Source: an uncultured Halomonas sp. (lineage in GTDB: Bacteria; Pseudomonadota; Gammaproteobacteria; Pseudomonadales; Halomonadaceae). From it: a stretch of 64,000 nt of DNA. The number at the start of each line of letters is the position of its first letter. Within the stretch, counting starts at the first letter, position 1. Both the position numbers and the translations under genes were made by a program. Of this stretch, positions 10,519-19,295 are shown piece by piece. The notes under the pieces are model-generated. The model did no database searches. It was not told where the DNA came from and saw nothing but the letters and a program-made list of their open reading frames with translations. The stretch covers positions 1 through 64,000 of the forward strand of contig NZ_CAMPKE010000012.1 in assembly GCF_946887195.1 (NCBI RefSeq). The letters are read 5' to 3'.

Positions 10519-11037
10519 TCACAGCACTCGCTGCCAATAACCGACATCGATCCAACGTTCAAACTTACGGCCCACATCGCGCAAATGCGCGACCTTTTCG
10601 AAACCCAGCGCTTCATGCAGCGCCACACTGGCCGGATTGGGCAGTGCGATGCCGGCCAGCACCACATGAATACCGCATTCATCCAGCGATTTCAGCACTG
10701 CCGAGGCCAACCGCCTACCCAGCCCACGCCCGATCATGCCATCGGCAAGATAAACGGAGGCTTCTACCGAGTGACGGTACGCGCTACGTGGCTTCCAGCG
10801 GGTAGCATAAGCGTAACCCGATATCGTGCCAGTCGCTTCATCAAGGGCCACCCACCAGGGCAAGCCGGCATCCTGAACGCCAACCAAGCGCGAGGCCATT
10901 TCCGCCGGAGTGATCGGCTGCTCTTCGAATGTTGCGATGGAACTCGTGATGTAGTGGTTGTAAATCTCGACCAACGCTACAGCATCATTGGTATCCGCCT
11001 GGCGTAGCGTGATTTCCACTGTTTGCCTACTCGACAT
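10519..11037 (-). CDS. GNAT N-acetyltransferase, phosphinothricin/methionine-sulfone type
   Basis: 172-residue acetyl-CoA-dependent acetyltransferase. The acetyl-CoA site is in IGRGLGRRLASAVL, and the pattern IYNHYITSSIATFEEQPIT with ASVYLADG is typical of the Pat/MnaT group that acetylates phosphinothricin, methionine sulfone or sulfoximine. The natural substrate here is inferred only from family. It is the middle gene of the 11625-9753 unit, 12 bp after the upstream gene and 19 bp before the SDR. Confidence 0.88.
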   Translation of the reverse strand: MSSRQTVEITLRQADTNDAVALVEIYNHYITSSIATFEEQPITPAEMASRLVGVQDAGLPWWVALDEATGTISGYAYATRWKPRSAYRHSVEASVYLADGMIGRGLGRRLASAVLKSLDECGIHVVLAGIALPNPASVALHEALGFEKVAHLRDVGRKFERWIDVGYWQRVL

Positions 11038-11049
11038 GAGCCCTGCTGC

Positions 11050-11625
11050 CTAAAGAGTGCTCGGAAACGACTCGAGCCCGCGTACGAAGCGCTTCTTGTA
11101 GCCGTCGAACAGCGCCCTGTCCTGCTTGAAGGATTGCACCACCGCACGCTCATCGAAGCGCATGATCCTGGCCAGGTCGTCCGCACCGGCCGCATCGGCA
11201 TGCTTGGGCCCAAGGCCGATGCGATGGCCGTCGGCGCCATCGAGCCAGCGTTCGATACCGCAGGCACGGAACATCGCTTCCTGCGTGTCGTTGGCAGCGT
11301 TGACTCGTAGCGGCGCCTTGAGCGCCAGTTCGCCGACCAGGCGCTGGGCCGGCTGCTCCACGCGCTCGTCATCGAGCGCCGCAAGTAACGCCACTTCCAT
11401 GCTCTCGCCGAGTTCATCGAGCACCAGCAGGGTCAATGCCAGCGGGCGCGATTGCCCATCGACCAAAGCCAGTATGCGGGCCGCGTCCTGACGGAACAAC
11501 ACACTGAAGGTACCGGCGAACGTCACCAACGGCGCGATGCCGGCTTCATGACCGTAGACTTCGGCACACAGCCGCGCGAGACAAGCCTCGCGCTGGCGTT
11601 CGTTCTTGATATGCACGACTCTCAT
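11050..11625 (-). CDS. Conserved-looking protein of unknown function
   Basis: 191 residues, cytoplasmic, no signal peptide or membrane segment. I do not recognise a family. The middle (VTFAGTFSVLFRQDAARILALVDG then LTLLVLDELGESMEVALLAALDDERVEQPAQRLVGELA) alternates strands and helices and faintly resembles a GNAT-like fold, but no acetyl-CoA loop is evident. The start at 11625 is chosen because the 36 upstream codons are Arg/Cys-rich and look non-coding. It is first in a close-packed unit with GNAT and SDR genes, so a role with them is likely but undefined. Confidence 0.75.
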   Translation of the reverse strand: MRVVHIKNERQREACLARLCAEVYGHEAGIAPLVTFAGTFSVLFRQDAARILALVDGQSRPLALTLLVLDELGESMEVALLAALDDERVEQPAQRLVGELALKAPLRVNAANDTQEAMFRACGIERWLDGADGHRIGLGPKHADAAGADDLARIMRFDERAVVQSFKQDRALFDGYKKRFVRGLESFPSTL

Positions 11626-11796
11626 CGATTTTCCCCATCGCCAATCGCAGTGGCGTCGAAGCCTAGCATATCGCCAGCACCGACACCCATGTTGTCGGGT
11701 GTGGTCCAATCCATACCCGAGACTTGACGGCATCTCCGACTTCGCCGATGGTCAGCGCCAACGCCAGCCCGGCTGCCTTTGAAGGGATTCGTAATC

Positions 11797-12561
11797 ATGA
11801 GTGATGCCGCCTTCCCCGCTCTACCGCTAACCATCGCCCACCGCGGGCTATCGGCCCAGGCGCCGGAGAATACCCTGGCCGCGGTGCGTGCCGCCCATGC
11901 CGCCGGCTGCCGCTGGGTCGAACTCGATGTGCAACTGCTCGGCGATGACACGCCGGTCATCTGGCATGATAACGGCGTGCGGCGCTGCTCGACCGGGCGC
12001 GGCAAGCTGCAGCGCCTGACCCTCGACGCCGCTCATCGGCTCGATGTCGGTGCCTGGTTCGCGAGCGATTTCGCAGGCGAGCGCATGGCGACACTGGATG
12101 TCATGCTCGCCCTGATCGATGAATTGGACATGGGTCTCAATCTCGAGATCAAAGTATGTCGCGGCCGCGATGTCCAGGCGCTGGTCAATGCCGCCCTACC
12201 CAAGGCCATGGCCGCCATCCCCAGCGAGCGATTGATCGTGTCGTCGTTCAGCCTCACGGCGCTCAATGCCATGCGCCGTCTCGAGAGCGATCCCCAGCGC
12301 CTGCGTTTGGGCATTCTGTATGACAAGGCGCCACGCCGCTGGCTCGAGGAAGCGCAGCGCCTCGATGCCTACAGCCTGCATCTCGATTGGCGCCGCCTGA
12401 CCCTCAATGTGGCTCGCGCTATCGCCACCAGCCCGCATAAGCTGCTTTGCTATACCGTCAACGACCCCACGACCTTCGCACGACTGCGGGAATGGGGCAT
12501 GGACAGCGCGATCAGCGACGATCCGGCGCGTCTGACTGACGCATCACTGCATTCATACTAG
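11797..12561 (+). CDS. ugpQ: Glycerophosphodiester phosphodiesterase
   Basis: 254-residue cytoplasmic enzyme hydrolysing glycerophosphodiesters to glycerol-3-phosphate and an alcohol. The family signatures are present: IAHRGLSAQAPENTLAA with catalytic His and Arg, VELDVQLLGDDTPVIWHDN with metal ligands and the second His, and LNLEIKV. There is no signal peptide, so it is UgpQ-like rather than the periplasmic GlpQ type. The start at 11797 has gaaggga about 9 nt upstream; TTG at 11779 is a weaker alternative. Confidence 0.93.
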   Translation: MSDAAFPALPLTIAHRGLSAQAPENTLAAVRAAHAAGCRWVELDVQLLGDDTPVIWHDNGVRRCSTGRGKLQRLTLDAAHRLDVGAWFASDFAGERMATLDVMLALIDELDMGLNLEIKVCRGRDVQALVNAALPKAMAAIPSERLIVSSFSLTALNAMRRLESDPQRLRLGILYDKAPRRWLEEAQRLDAYSLHLDWRRLTLNVARAIATSPHKLLCYTVNDPTTFARLREWGMDSAISDDPARLTDASLHSY

Positions 12562-12685
12562 CGTTTGCCCTGGCTGCACCCTGGGGTATCATGCCCGCCA
12601 TGCTTTCGTGCCGCTCTGACGCTCCCGAAGACTCAGGGTGGCTGTCGAGCGCCGCACAACAATAACGCAACGCAAAGGTTTCCCA

Positions 12686-13933
12686 ATGCAGCAGACTCTC
12701 ATGGGCGTAGTCGGTGTCGTTACCGTATTGCTCCTGGCATTGGCGCTCTCGGAAAATCGCCGTGCCATTCGCCCCCGCACCGTCCTCGGCGCCCTGGCCA
12801 TCCAGGCCAGCCTGGCCCTGCTGGTGCTCTACATTCCCTTCGGGCAGCAATTATTGCTTGCCATGACCGATGGCGTACAAGCGGTCATCGACAGCGCCCA
12901 GGCCGGCATGAGCTTCCTGTTCGGCGGGCTGGTCAGCGACACCATGTTCGAGCTTTTCGATGGCGGTGGCTTCGTGTTCGCGCTGCGTGTGCTGCCGATC
13001 GTGGTGTTCTTCTCCTCGCTGATCGCCGTGCTCTACTACATTGGCGTCATGCGCTGGGTCATCAATCTGCTCGGCGGCGCATTGCATAAGCTGCTGGGCA
13101 CCAGCCGGACCGAGTCGCTTTCCGCGGCGGCGAACATCTTCGTCGGCCAGACCGAGGCGCCGATCGTGGTGCGTCCGTTCATCGCCGGCATGACCCGTTC
13201 CGAACTCTTCGCGGTGATGGTCGGCGGCCTGGCCTCGGTGGCGGGCAGCGTACTGGGTGGCTATGCCGCGATGGGCATTCCGTTGGAGTACTTGCTGGCC
13301 GCCTCGTTCATGGCCGCGCCGGGCGGGCTGTTGATGGCCAAGATGATCGTGCCCGAAACCGAAACCCGCACCCAGAGCGTCGAGGAAGCGATCGGGGCCG
13401 ATACCACCGAGAAACCCATCAACGTCATCGAGGCGGCGGCGGTCGGCGCCTCGTCAGGCGTTCAGCTGGCGATCAATATCGGCGGCATGTTGCTGGCATT
13501 CATCGCGTTGATCGCGCTGGCCAACGGCATGCTCGGCTGGGTCGGCGGTTGGTTCGGGCATGGCGATATCACGCTCGAGATGCTGCTCGGTTATCTTTTC
13601 TCGCCACTGGCCTTCTTGATCGGCGTGCCTTGGGAAGAGGCCGTCGTTGCCGGCAGCTTCATCGGTGAAAAGGTCATTCTCAACGAATTCGTCGCCTTCG
13701 CCGATCTCGCCAGCCAGCCGGAGGCGCTGAGCCCGCACGCCATGGCCATCGTGGTATTCGCGCTGTGCGGCTTCGCCAACCTGTCGTCCATCGCCATCCT
13801 GATGGGCGGATTGGGGATCATGGCTCCCAACCGGCGCAGCGATATCGCTCGCCTGGGCATCAAGGCCGTCGCCGCGGGCACGCTTTCCAACCTGATGAGC
13901 GCGGCGCTGGCGGGGCTGTTCCTGTCTTTGTAG
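12686..13933 (+). CDS. nupC: NupC-type concentrative nucleoside transporter
   Basis: 415-residue inner-membrane cation-coupled nucleoside importer of the CNT family. About 8-10 hydrophobic segments are visible. The family motifs are VFVGQTEAP-like (IFVGQTEAPIVVRPF) and GFANLSSIAI near the C-terminus, which form the nucleoside and cation sites in CNT structures. The start at 12686 has aaagg upstream; the 16 in-frame codons before it are polar and unlike a CNT N-terminus. It lies 124 bp after ugpQ with no obvious terminator between. Confidence 0.92.
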   Translation: MQQTLMGVVGVVTVLLLALALSENRRAIRPRTVLGALAIQASLALLVLYIPFGQQLLLAMTDGVQAVIDSAQAGMSFLFGGLVSDTMFELFDGGGFVFALRVLPIVVFFSSLIAVLYYIGVMRWVINLLGGALHKLLGTSRTESLSAAANIFVGQTEAPIVVRPFIAGMTRSELFAVMVGGLASVAGSVLGGYAAMGIPLEYLLAASFMAAPGGLLMAKMIVPETETRTQSVEEAIGADTTEKPINVIEAAAVGASSGVQLAINIGGMLLAFIALIALANGMLGWVGGWFGHGDITLEMLLGYLFSPLAFLIGVPWEEAVVAGSFIGEKVILNEFVAFADLASQPEALSPHAMAIVVFALCGFANLSSIAILMGGLGIMAPNRRSDIARLGIKAVAAGTLSNLMSAALAGLFLSL

Positions 13934-14042
13934 AACGCTGCGATCCTATAGCTTCGAGCCAACGAGATATCCATGGGCCGGCAGACCAGCCGGTCCATGA
14001 TTGACGACGTTTCCGCATTTGCAGTTACCATCAACGCCCTTA

Positions 14043-14062
14043 TACTGTTTAAATATACAGCA
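14043..14062. promoter_or_regulatory. LexA (SOS) box before the radical SAM gene
   Basis: TACTGTTTAAATATACAGCA matches the gammaproteobacterial LexA consensus (TACTGT-(AT)4-ACAGTA) at 17 of 20 positions, with a perfect CTGT-N8-ACAG core at 14045-14060. It ends 17 bp before the ATG of the radical SAM gene at 14080, which is a position where bound LexA would block transcription. Confidence 0.8.
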
Positions 14063-14079
14063 TACAGGTAGCGTTGATC

Positions 14080-15165
14080 ATGGCTAGCGAACAGATGCCC
14101 AAACCCCCGTCGAAAGCCCGCAAGGGACGGGGCGCCACCTATAATCCGCATAATCGCTTCGCACCTACCATCAGCGAAGCCGTCGACGATGGCTGGTGGC
14201 AGGAGGCATTGCCCGAACGGCTCGCCACCAGCGTGCGCGACGAACCGACCAGAAGCGCGTTATCGTGGAACAGCTCGCCGGATCTGGGTTTCGATCGATC
14301 GCTGAACCCGTATCGCGGTTGCGAGCACGGCTGTATTTACTGCTATGCACGGCCTAGCCACGCCTATTGGGACATGTCGCCGGGTATCGATTTCGAAACC
14401 CGGCTGATCGCCCGCACCGGGCTTGTCGAACGCCTCAAGGAAGAGCTCTGCAAGCCAGGTTATACCTGCCGCCCGATCAATCTCTCCGGCAATACCGACT
14501 GTTATCAGCCGCTGGAAGCGGAGCGCCGCACCACGCGTGCGATTCTCGAACTGTTGCTGGAGTGTCGCCACCCGGTCACGCTGGTCACCAAGAGCGCATT
14601 GATCCTGCGCGACCGGGAACTGCTCGCGGCCATGGCGAGTAAGCGCCTGGTACGTGTTTTCATCAGCCTGACCAGCCTCGATGACGACCTCAAACGCACA
14701 CTGGAGCCACGCACCGCCTCGCCGGGCGCCCGGCTCAGGGTGATGCGCGAGTTGAGCGCCGCTGGCGTGCCGGTTGGTGCGCTTCTCGCACCGATGATTC
14801 CCGGCCTCAACGATCATGAAATGGAGAATCTGCTACGAGCCGCTCATGAAGCCGGCGCCCGCACCGCTGCCTGGACTCTGCTACGCTTGCCCCACGAGGT
14901 CGCGCCCTTGTTCGAGGAGTGGTTGCATAGCTATTACCCTGAACGTGCCGGTAAGGTGATGAGCCTGATTCGCCAATGCCGTGGCGGAGCCGACTACGAT
15001 TCACGCTACGGCCAGCGGATGCGTGGCCAGGGGGTGTTCGCCGATATGCTCGCTCAGCGCTTCACGAAAGCCAGCCGACGGCTGGGCATGAGCGCACGCA
15101 GTGAGATGGGCCTGGATTGCAGTGCGTTCAAAGCGCCCCACCGCCAGGGCGACCTGTTCGGGTAA
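14080..15165 (+). CDS. PA0069-family radical SAM protein (SPL-like), SOS-linked
   Basis: 361-residue protein with the 4Fe-4S/S-adenosylmethionine motif CEHGCIYC (Cys81, Cys85, Cys88) after NPYRG, and INLSGNTDCYQPLE, KSALILRD and LAPMIPGLND, typical of the PA0069 group related to spore photoproduct lyase. The reaction is unknown. The family's relation to a DNA photoproduct repair enzyme and the LexA box immediately upstream both suggest a DNA-damage role; that is inference. The start is ATG at 14080; a TTG 6 bp earlier is possible. A small winged-helix gene follows after 35 bp. Confidence 0.9.
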   Translation: MASEQMPKPPSKARKGRGATYNPHNRFAPTISEAVDDGWWQEALPERLATSVRDEPTRSALSWNSSPDLGFDRSLNPYRGCEHGCIYCYARPSHAYWDMSPGIDFETRLIARTGLVERLKEELCKPGYTCRPINLSGNTDCYQPLEAERRTTRAILELLLECRHPVTLVTKSALILRDRELLAAMASKRLVRVFISLTSLDDDLKRTLEPRTASPGARLRVMRELSAAGVPVGALLAPMIPGLNDHEMENLLRAAHEAGARTAAWTLLRLPHEVAPLFEEWLHSYYPERAGKVMSLIRQCRGGADYDSRYGQRMRGQGVFADMLAQRFTKASRRLGMSARSEMGLDCSAFKAPHRQGDLFG

Positions 15166-15200
15166 CATGGTCGCGGAGTCATCAACAGCCGGACAACGAC

Positions 15201-15494
15201 ATGAGCGTCAGCAAGACCCGAACCAGCTTCTACCGGCGGCTTTACGTCGCCCATCTGATCGATAGCGGCGTCGCCAGCGTACCCGAACTCATCGACGCTA
15301 CCGGCATGCCCCGGCGCACCGCTCAGGATACCATCGGTGCGTTGGCGGAGCTGGATATCGTCTGCGAATTCGAGCAGCAACAAGGCGCACGCCATCACAT
15401 CGGCCGTTATGCGATTCGTGATTGGGGCGCCATCGACAAGCGCTGGGTGAAGAAGAACCTGTCGCGTATCAGGCAGGTCTTGGGGTATCCCTGA
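15201..15494 (+). CDS. Small winged helix-turn-helix protein
   Basis: 97-residue protein with one predicted winged-helix domain: VPELIDATGMPRRTAQDTIGALAEL forms helix-turn-helix and recognition helix (about residues 27-51), followed by a beta-wing around VCEFEQQQGARHHIGRYAI. I do not recognise a named family. The start is ATG at 15201, in frame after an upstream region overlapping the radical SAM gene; the ribosome site is weak. Its position 35 bp after the LexA-box-controlled gene makes co-transcription in the SOS response likely. Confidence 0.75.
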   Translation: MSVSKTRTSFYRRLYVAHLIDSGVASVPELIDATGMPRRTAQDTIGALAELDIVCEFEQQQGARHHIGRYAIRDWGAIDKRWVKKNLSRIRQVLGYP

Positions 15495-15539
15495 AATATA
15501 CCGCCTTGAACCGTTCACTCTCATTCATCTGCGAAGCTC

Positions 15540-16421
15540 TCAATCAACCGCTCTGCTTTCATTGAGCGCTTCGCAGACAGCCTCCACCGCCTCGATGATG
15601 CGAGGTCCCGGCCGATTGATCAGATCGGGATCGAGCGTATAAAGATGCTCTTCCCGCACCGCCGGCAGCAGTTCCCAGCGCTGCCAGGCGGCTTTCCAGG
15701 CCTCGCCATGGCTGGCACTCAGTATCACCTCGGGGCGCGCTTGCAATAACGCCTCGCGACTGATCTGCGGCACCAGTACCGGGCTTTCGGCGAACAATGG
15801 CTCGCCGCCGCAGTGGCGAATCACCTCGGTGACGATATGCCCATCGGCCAGTGTGGTCAGTGGATTGTCGCCCAGTTGATAGAACACGCGAGGCGGATTC
15901 TTGAGGTTTTGGTGGAGTGCAGCCAAGCGCGATGTGAAGTCATCTGCCATCGTTTCGCCGGCCTCGGCCTGGCCGGTCAACTTTCCCAATTCGCGAAGAT
16001 TCTCCGCAACCTGCGCCAAGCGGCGCGGTTCGCTGGCATATACGGGAATGCCAAGCGTGCCGAGGCGCTCGACCAACGCCCGTGGCGTGCCACTGGCCCA
16101 GGTCACCACCAGATCCGGAGTGCGTGCCAGCACGGCCTCCAGCGCGATTCCTCGATAGCTGCCTACGCGAGGTAGCGCCTTGGCCGCCTCGGGATAGTCG
16201 CTGCCTTCGATCGCCCCGACCAGCGTTTCGCCCGCGCCGATGATATAAAGCATTTCGACCGCATGCGGTGCCAGCGCCACTACCCGCTCGGCCGGCGCCG
16301 TGAGTGTCACGGTTCTGCCTGTATCGTCGTCGACACTGATCGATGCGGCCTGGGCACTGCCGACGATCGCCAGAGAGACGACCAGGGCCGGTATCGCAAG
16401 ACTTAGCGGTTTTTCGTACAT
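15540..16421 (-). CDS. btuF: BtuF-like cobalamin ABC transporter substrate-binding protein
   Basis: 293-residue periplasmic protein of the TroA/BtuF helical-backbone class. The signal peptide is MYEKPLSL... ending SAQA. The mature N-terminus DDTGRTVTLTAPAERVVALAPHAVEMLYIIGAG is typical of cobalamin-binding BtuF proteins. A cobalamin or corrinoid ligand is most likely, but siderophore or haem ligands cannot be excluded. No permease or ATPase is adjacent and no cobalamin riboswitch is visible upstream. No clear Shine-Dalgarno precedes 16421, so the start is less certain. Confidence 0.82.
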   Translation of the reverse strand: MYEKPLSLAIPALVVSLAIVGSAQAASISVDDDTGRTVTLTAPAERVVALAPHAVEMLYIIGAGETLVGAIEGSDYPEAAKALPRVGSYRGIALEAVLARTPDLVVTWASGTPRALVERLGTLGIPVYASEPRRLAQVAENLRELGKLTGQAEAGETMADDFTSRLAALHQNLKNPPRVFYQLGDNPLTTLADGHIVTEVIRHCGGEPLFAESPVLVPQISREALLQARPEVILSASHGEAWKAAWQRWELLPAVREEHLYTLDPDLINRPGPRIIEAVEAVCEALNESRAVD

Positions 16422-16557
16422 TTTCGATGACCATGAGCTTGGCTGAATCACGCAATGCTCATAAAGAAACAAGAAAACAATGTGCATAACGGAACCGCCT
16501 ACCATAATCAGACTCGATGAGTTCGTAAACACTGTTTATTAACTGCAAGGAGGCGCT

Positions 16558-17346
16558 ATGATACGTAGCAACCGTTCCTATAAATCACTCCTCAATGCGC
16601 TACTGCTTGGTGGCCTGCTTGGCTTCGGAGCAATCGCTCAGGCACAGGCCCATCCGCCGGCCCCCGAGTCGCATCGCATTCAGGTTCAGGCTCAAGCCGA
16701 AATCTCGGTAGCACCGGACATGGCCACGCTCGACGCGCGACTGTGGGAGCGCACGCCCGCCATCGCCCGCAGCGAGGATGCTCAGAGCGATCCGCAAGCA
16801 CTGGCCGAGGCCAGAGAGCGCCTGGAAGCGCGTACCGGCGAGTTGATCCGTACCCTGGAAAAAGCCGGACTGGACAGCGCGGCCATTACCGCCGGCTCGC
16901 TGATGGTGCACCCGGATTATGTGCAGCAGCCAGCCAGCGGCGACGAGCCCGGCGAAACGCTGGTGCGTACCCAGATCGAGCGACCGATCAGCCTGCGTAT
17001 CGACGATCTGAACCAGGTGCCGGTCATTCTCGATGCGCTGACCCGAGCCGGCGTCAACGCCCTGGATGGCATTACCTACGATCTCGAGGATCGTAGCGCC
17101 TCGACCGACAAGGCCTTGACCCGCGCACTCGAAAAAGCCCGCCACAAGGCTGAACTGATGGCCAGCACGCTAGGCGTCGGGCTTGGCCAGGTAATCGGTA
17201 TTCAGGAAACCAACGCCATGCCTTATGCCCCGCAAATGATGGCAATGCGCGCCGATGCGATGGAGAGCAAGGCGGCGCCACAATACCGGCCGGGTGAGAT
17301 CACCATCGAGTCGGGAGTCAGCGTGGCTTGGGAGATCGAGCCGTAA
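16558..17346 (+). CDS. SIMPL-domain (DUF541) periplasmic protein
   Basis: 262-residue exported protein. The signal peptide ends AIAQAQA. The rest is a SIMPL/DUF541 domain: IQVQAQAEISVAPDMATLDARL at the start, LEKARHKAELMASTLGVGLGQVIGI near the C-terminus, and the terminal strand VSVAWEIEP. E. coli YggE is a relative linked to oxidative stress tolerance; the molecular activity is unknown. A strong AAGGAGG site precedes the ATG. It is monocistronic with its own terminator, divergent from the BtuF-like gene. Confidence 0.88.
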   Translation: MIRSNRSYKSLLNALLLGGLLGFGAIAQAQAHPPAPESHRIQVQAQAEISVAPDMATLDARLWERTPAIARSEDAQSDPQALAEARERLEARTGELIRTLEKAGLDSAAITAGSLMVHPDYVQQPASGDEPGETLVRTQIERPISLRIDDLNQVPVILDALTRAGVNALDGITYDLEDRSASTDKALTRALEKARHKAELMASTLGVGLGQVIGIQETNAMPYAPQMMAMRADAMESKAAPQYRPGEITIESGVSVAWEIEP

Positions 17347-17361
17347 GCCAAGATATGGTAT

Positions 17362-17400
17362 CGGGTCTGGCAGGCAATGCCGGACCCGACCTGGTTTTCT
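17362..17400 (+). terminator. Intrinsic terminator after the SIMPL gene
   Basis: CGGGTCtGGC ... GCCgGACCCG forms a 9-bp stem with one internal mismatch and a 7-nt loop, followed by ctggttttct. It lies between convergent genes (SIMPL and serS). Confidence 0.75.
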
Positions 17401-17413
17401 TACAGATCGAAAC

Positions 17414-18694
<1,281 letters not shown>

Positions 18695-18752
18695 CTATCC
18701 GTTAAATAATCGCCAGCCAGAATGGACGAATTACCGATCGTTGAGGCGGGGT

Positions 18753-19130
18753 TTAAACAAACAGGCGCGCCAATTTCATCCCCGCTGCCACGCCGGCGAT
18801 TCCCAATACCAGGCTGGCGGTGACGTAGAGTGCGGCGATCATGGCACGGCCGTTTTCCATCAGCGTCAGCGCCTCGAGGGCAAACGTCGAAAACGTCGTG
18901 AAGGCGCCGGTGAAACCCGCCACCAGCACCGCCTGCCAGATCGGCGCCAGCTTGAGTTCCTGCGTCAGCCAGACGTACAGCGCACCGATCAGGCAACAGC
19001 CGAGCAGATTGACGCCGAAGGTTCCCCAGGGAAAACCTCGCCCAAGCAGCGAGGTGAGCCAACCGCTCAGCATATAACGCCCCAGCGCGCCGAAGGCACC
19101 ACCGATGGCCACCGCCAGCCATGTCATCAT
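18753..19130 (-). CDS. crcB: CrcB/Fluc fluoride ion channel
   Basis: About 125-residue membrane protein with four transmembrane helices. It has GGAFGALGRYML, the pore motif WGTFGVNLLGC and GFTGAFTTFSTFALE, which carries the conserved Phe and the central sodium-binding TFSTF region. It forms a dual-topology dimer exporting fluoride. The start at 19130 (MMTWLAV) is chosen by homologue length; no strong ribosome site is visible, and starts at 19127 or 19166 are possible. No crcB-motif fluoride riboswitch is evident upstream. Confidence 0.88.
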   Translation of the reverse strand: MMTWLAVAIGGAFGALGRYMLSGWLTSLLGRGFPWGTFGVNLLGCCLIGALYVWLTQELKLAPIWQAVLVAGFTGAFTTFSTFALEALTLMENGRAMIAALYVTASLVLGIAGVAAGMKLARLFV

Positions 19131-19295
19131 GAGCAATTCGCGAATACCGGAAAAAATCGGCTCCATTGTAGGGAAAAGCGACCCGATAGACCATGTCGAT
19201 GAAAATCCAGGTCGCATCGCCACAGTGCGCGCAGAGCGCATCTCGGTTAAGGTAGCAAGGCTTGATGCACCGATCCGCTTGATGATTCGAGACCC

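Noticed and set aside
12670..12685. PurR-like box before nupC
   Set aside because: ACGCAAAGGTTTCCCA matches 12 of 16 bases of the E. coli PurR site, but it coincides with the ribosome-binding site aaagg and its second half is poor. Chance similarity is likely.
19131..19295. Fluoride (crcB) riboswitch upstream of crcB
   Set aside because: I looked for the conserved crcB-motif segments on the minus strand and found none.
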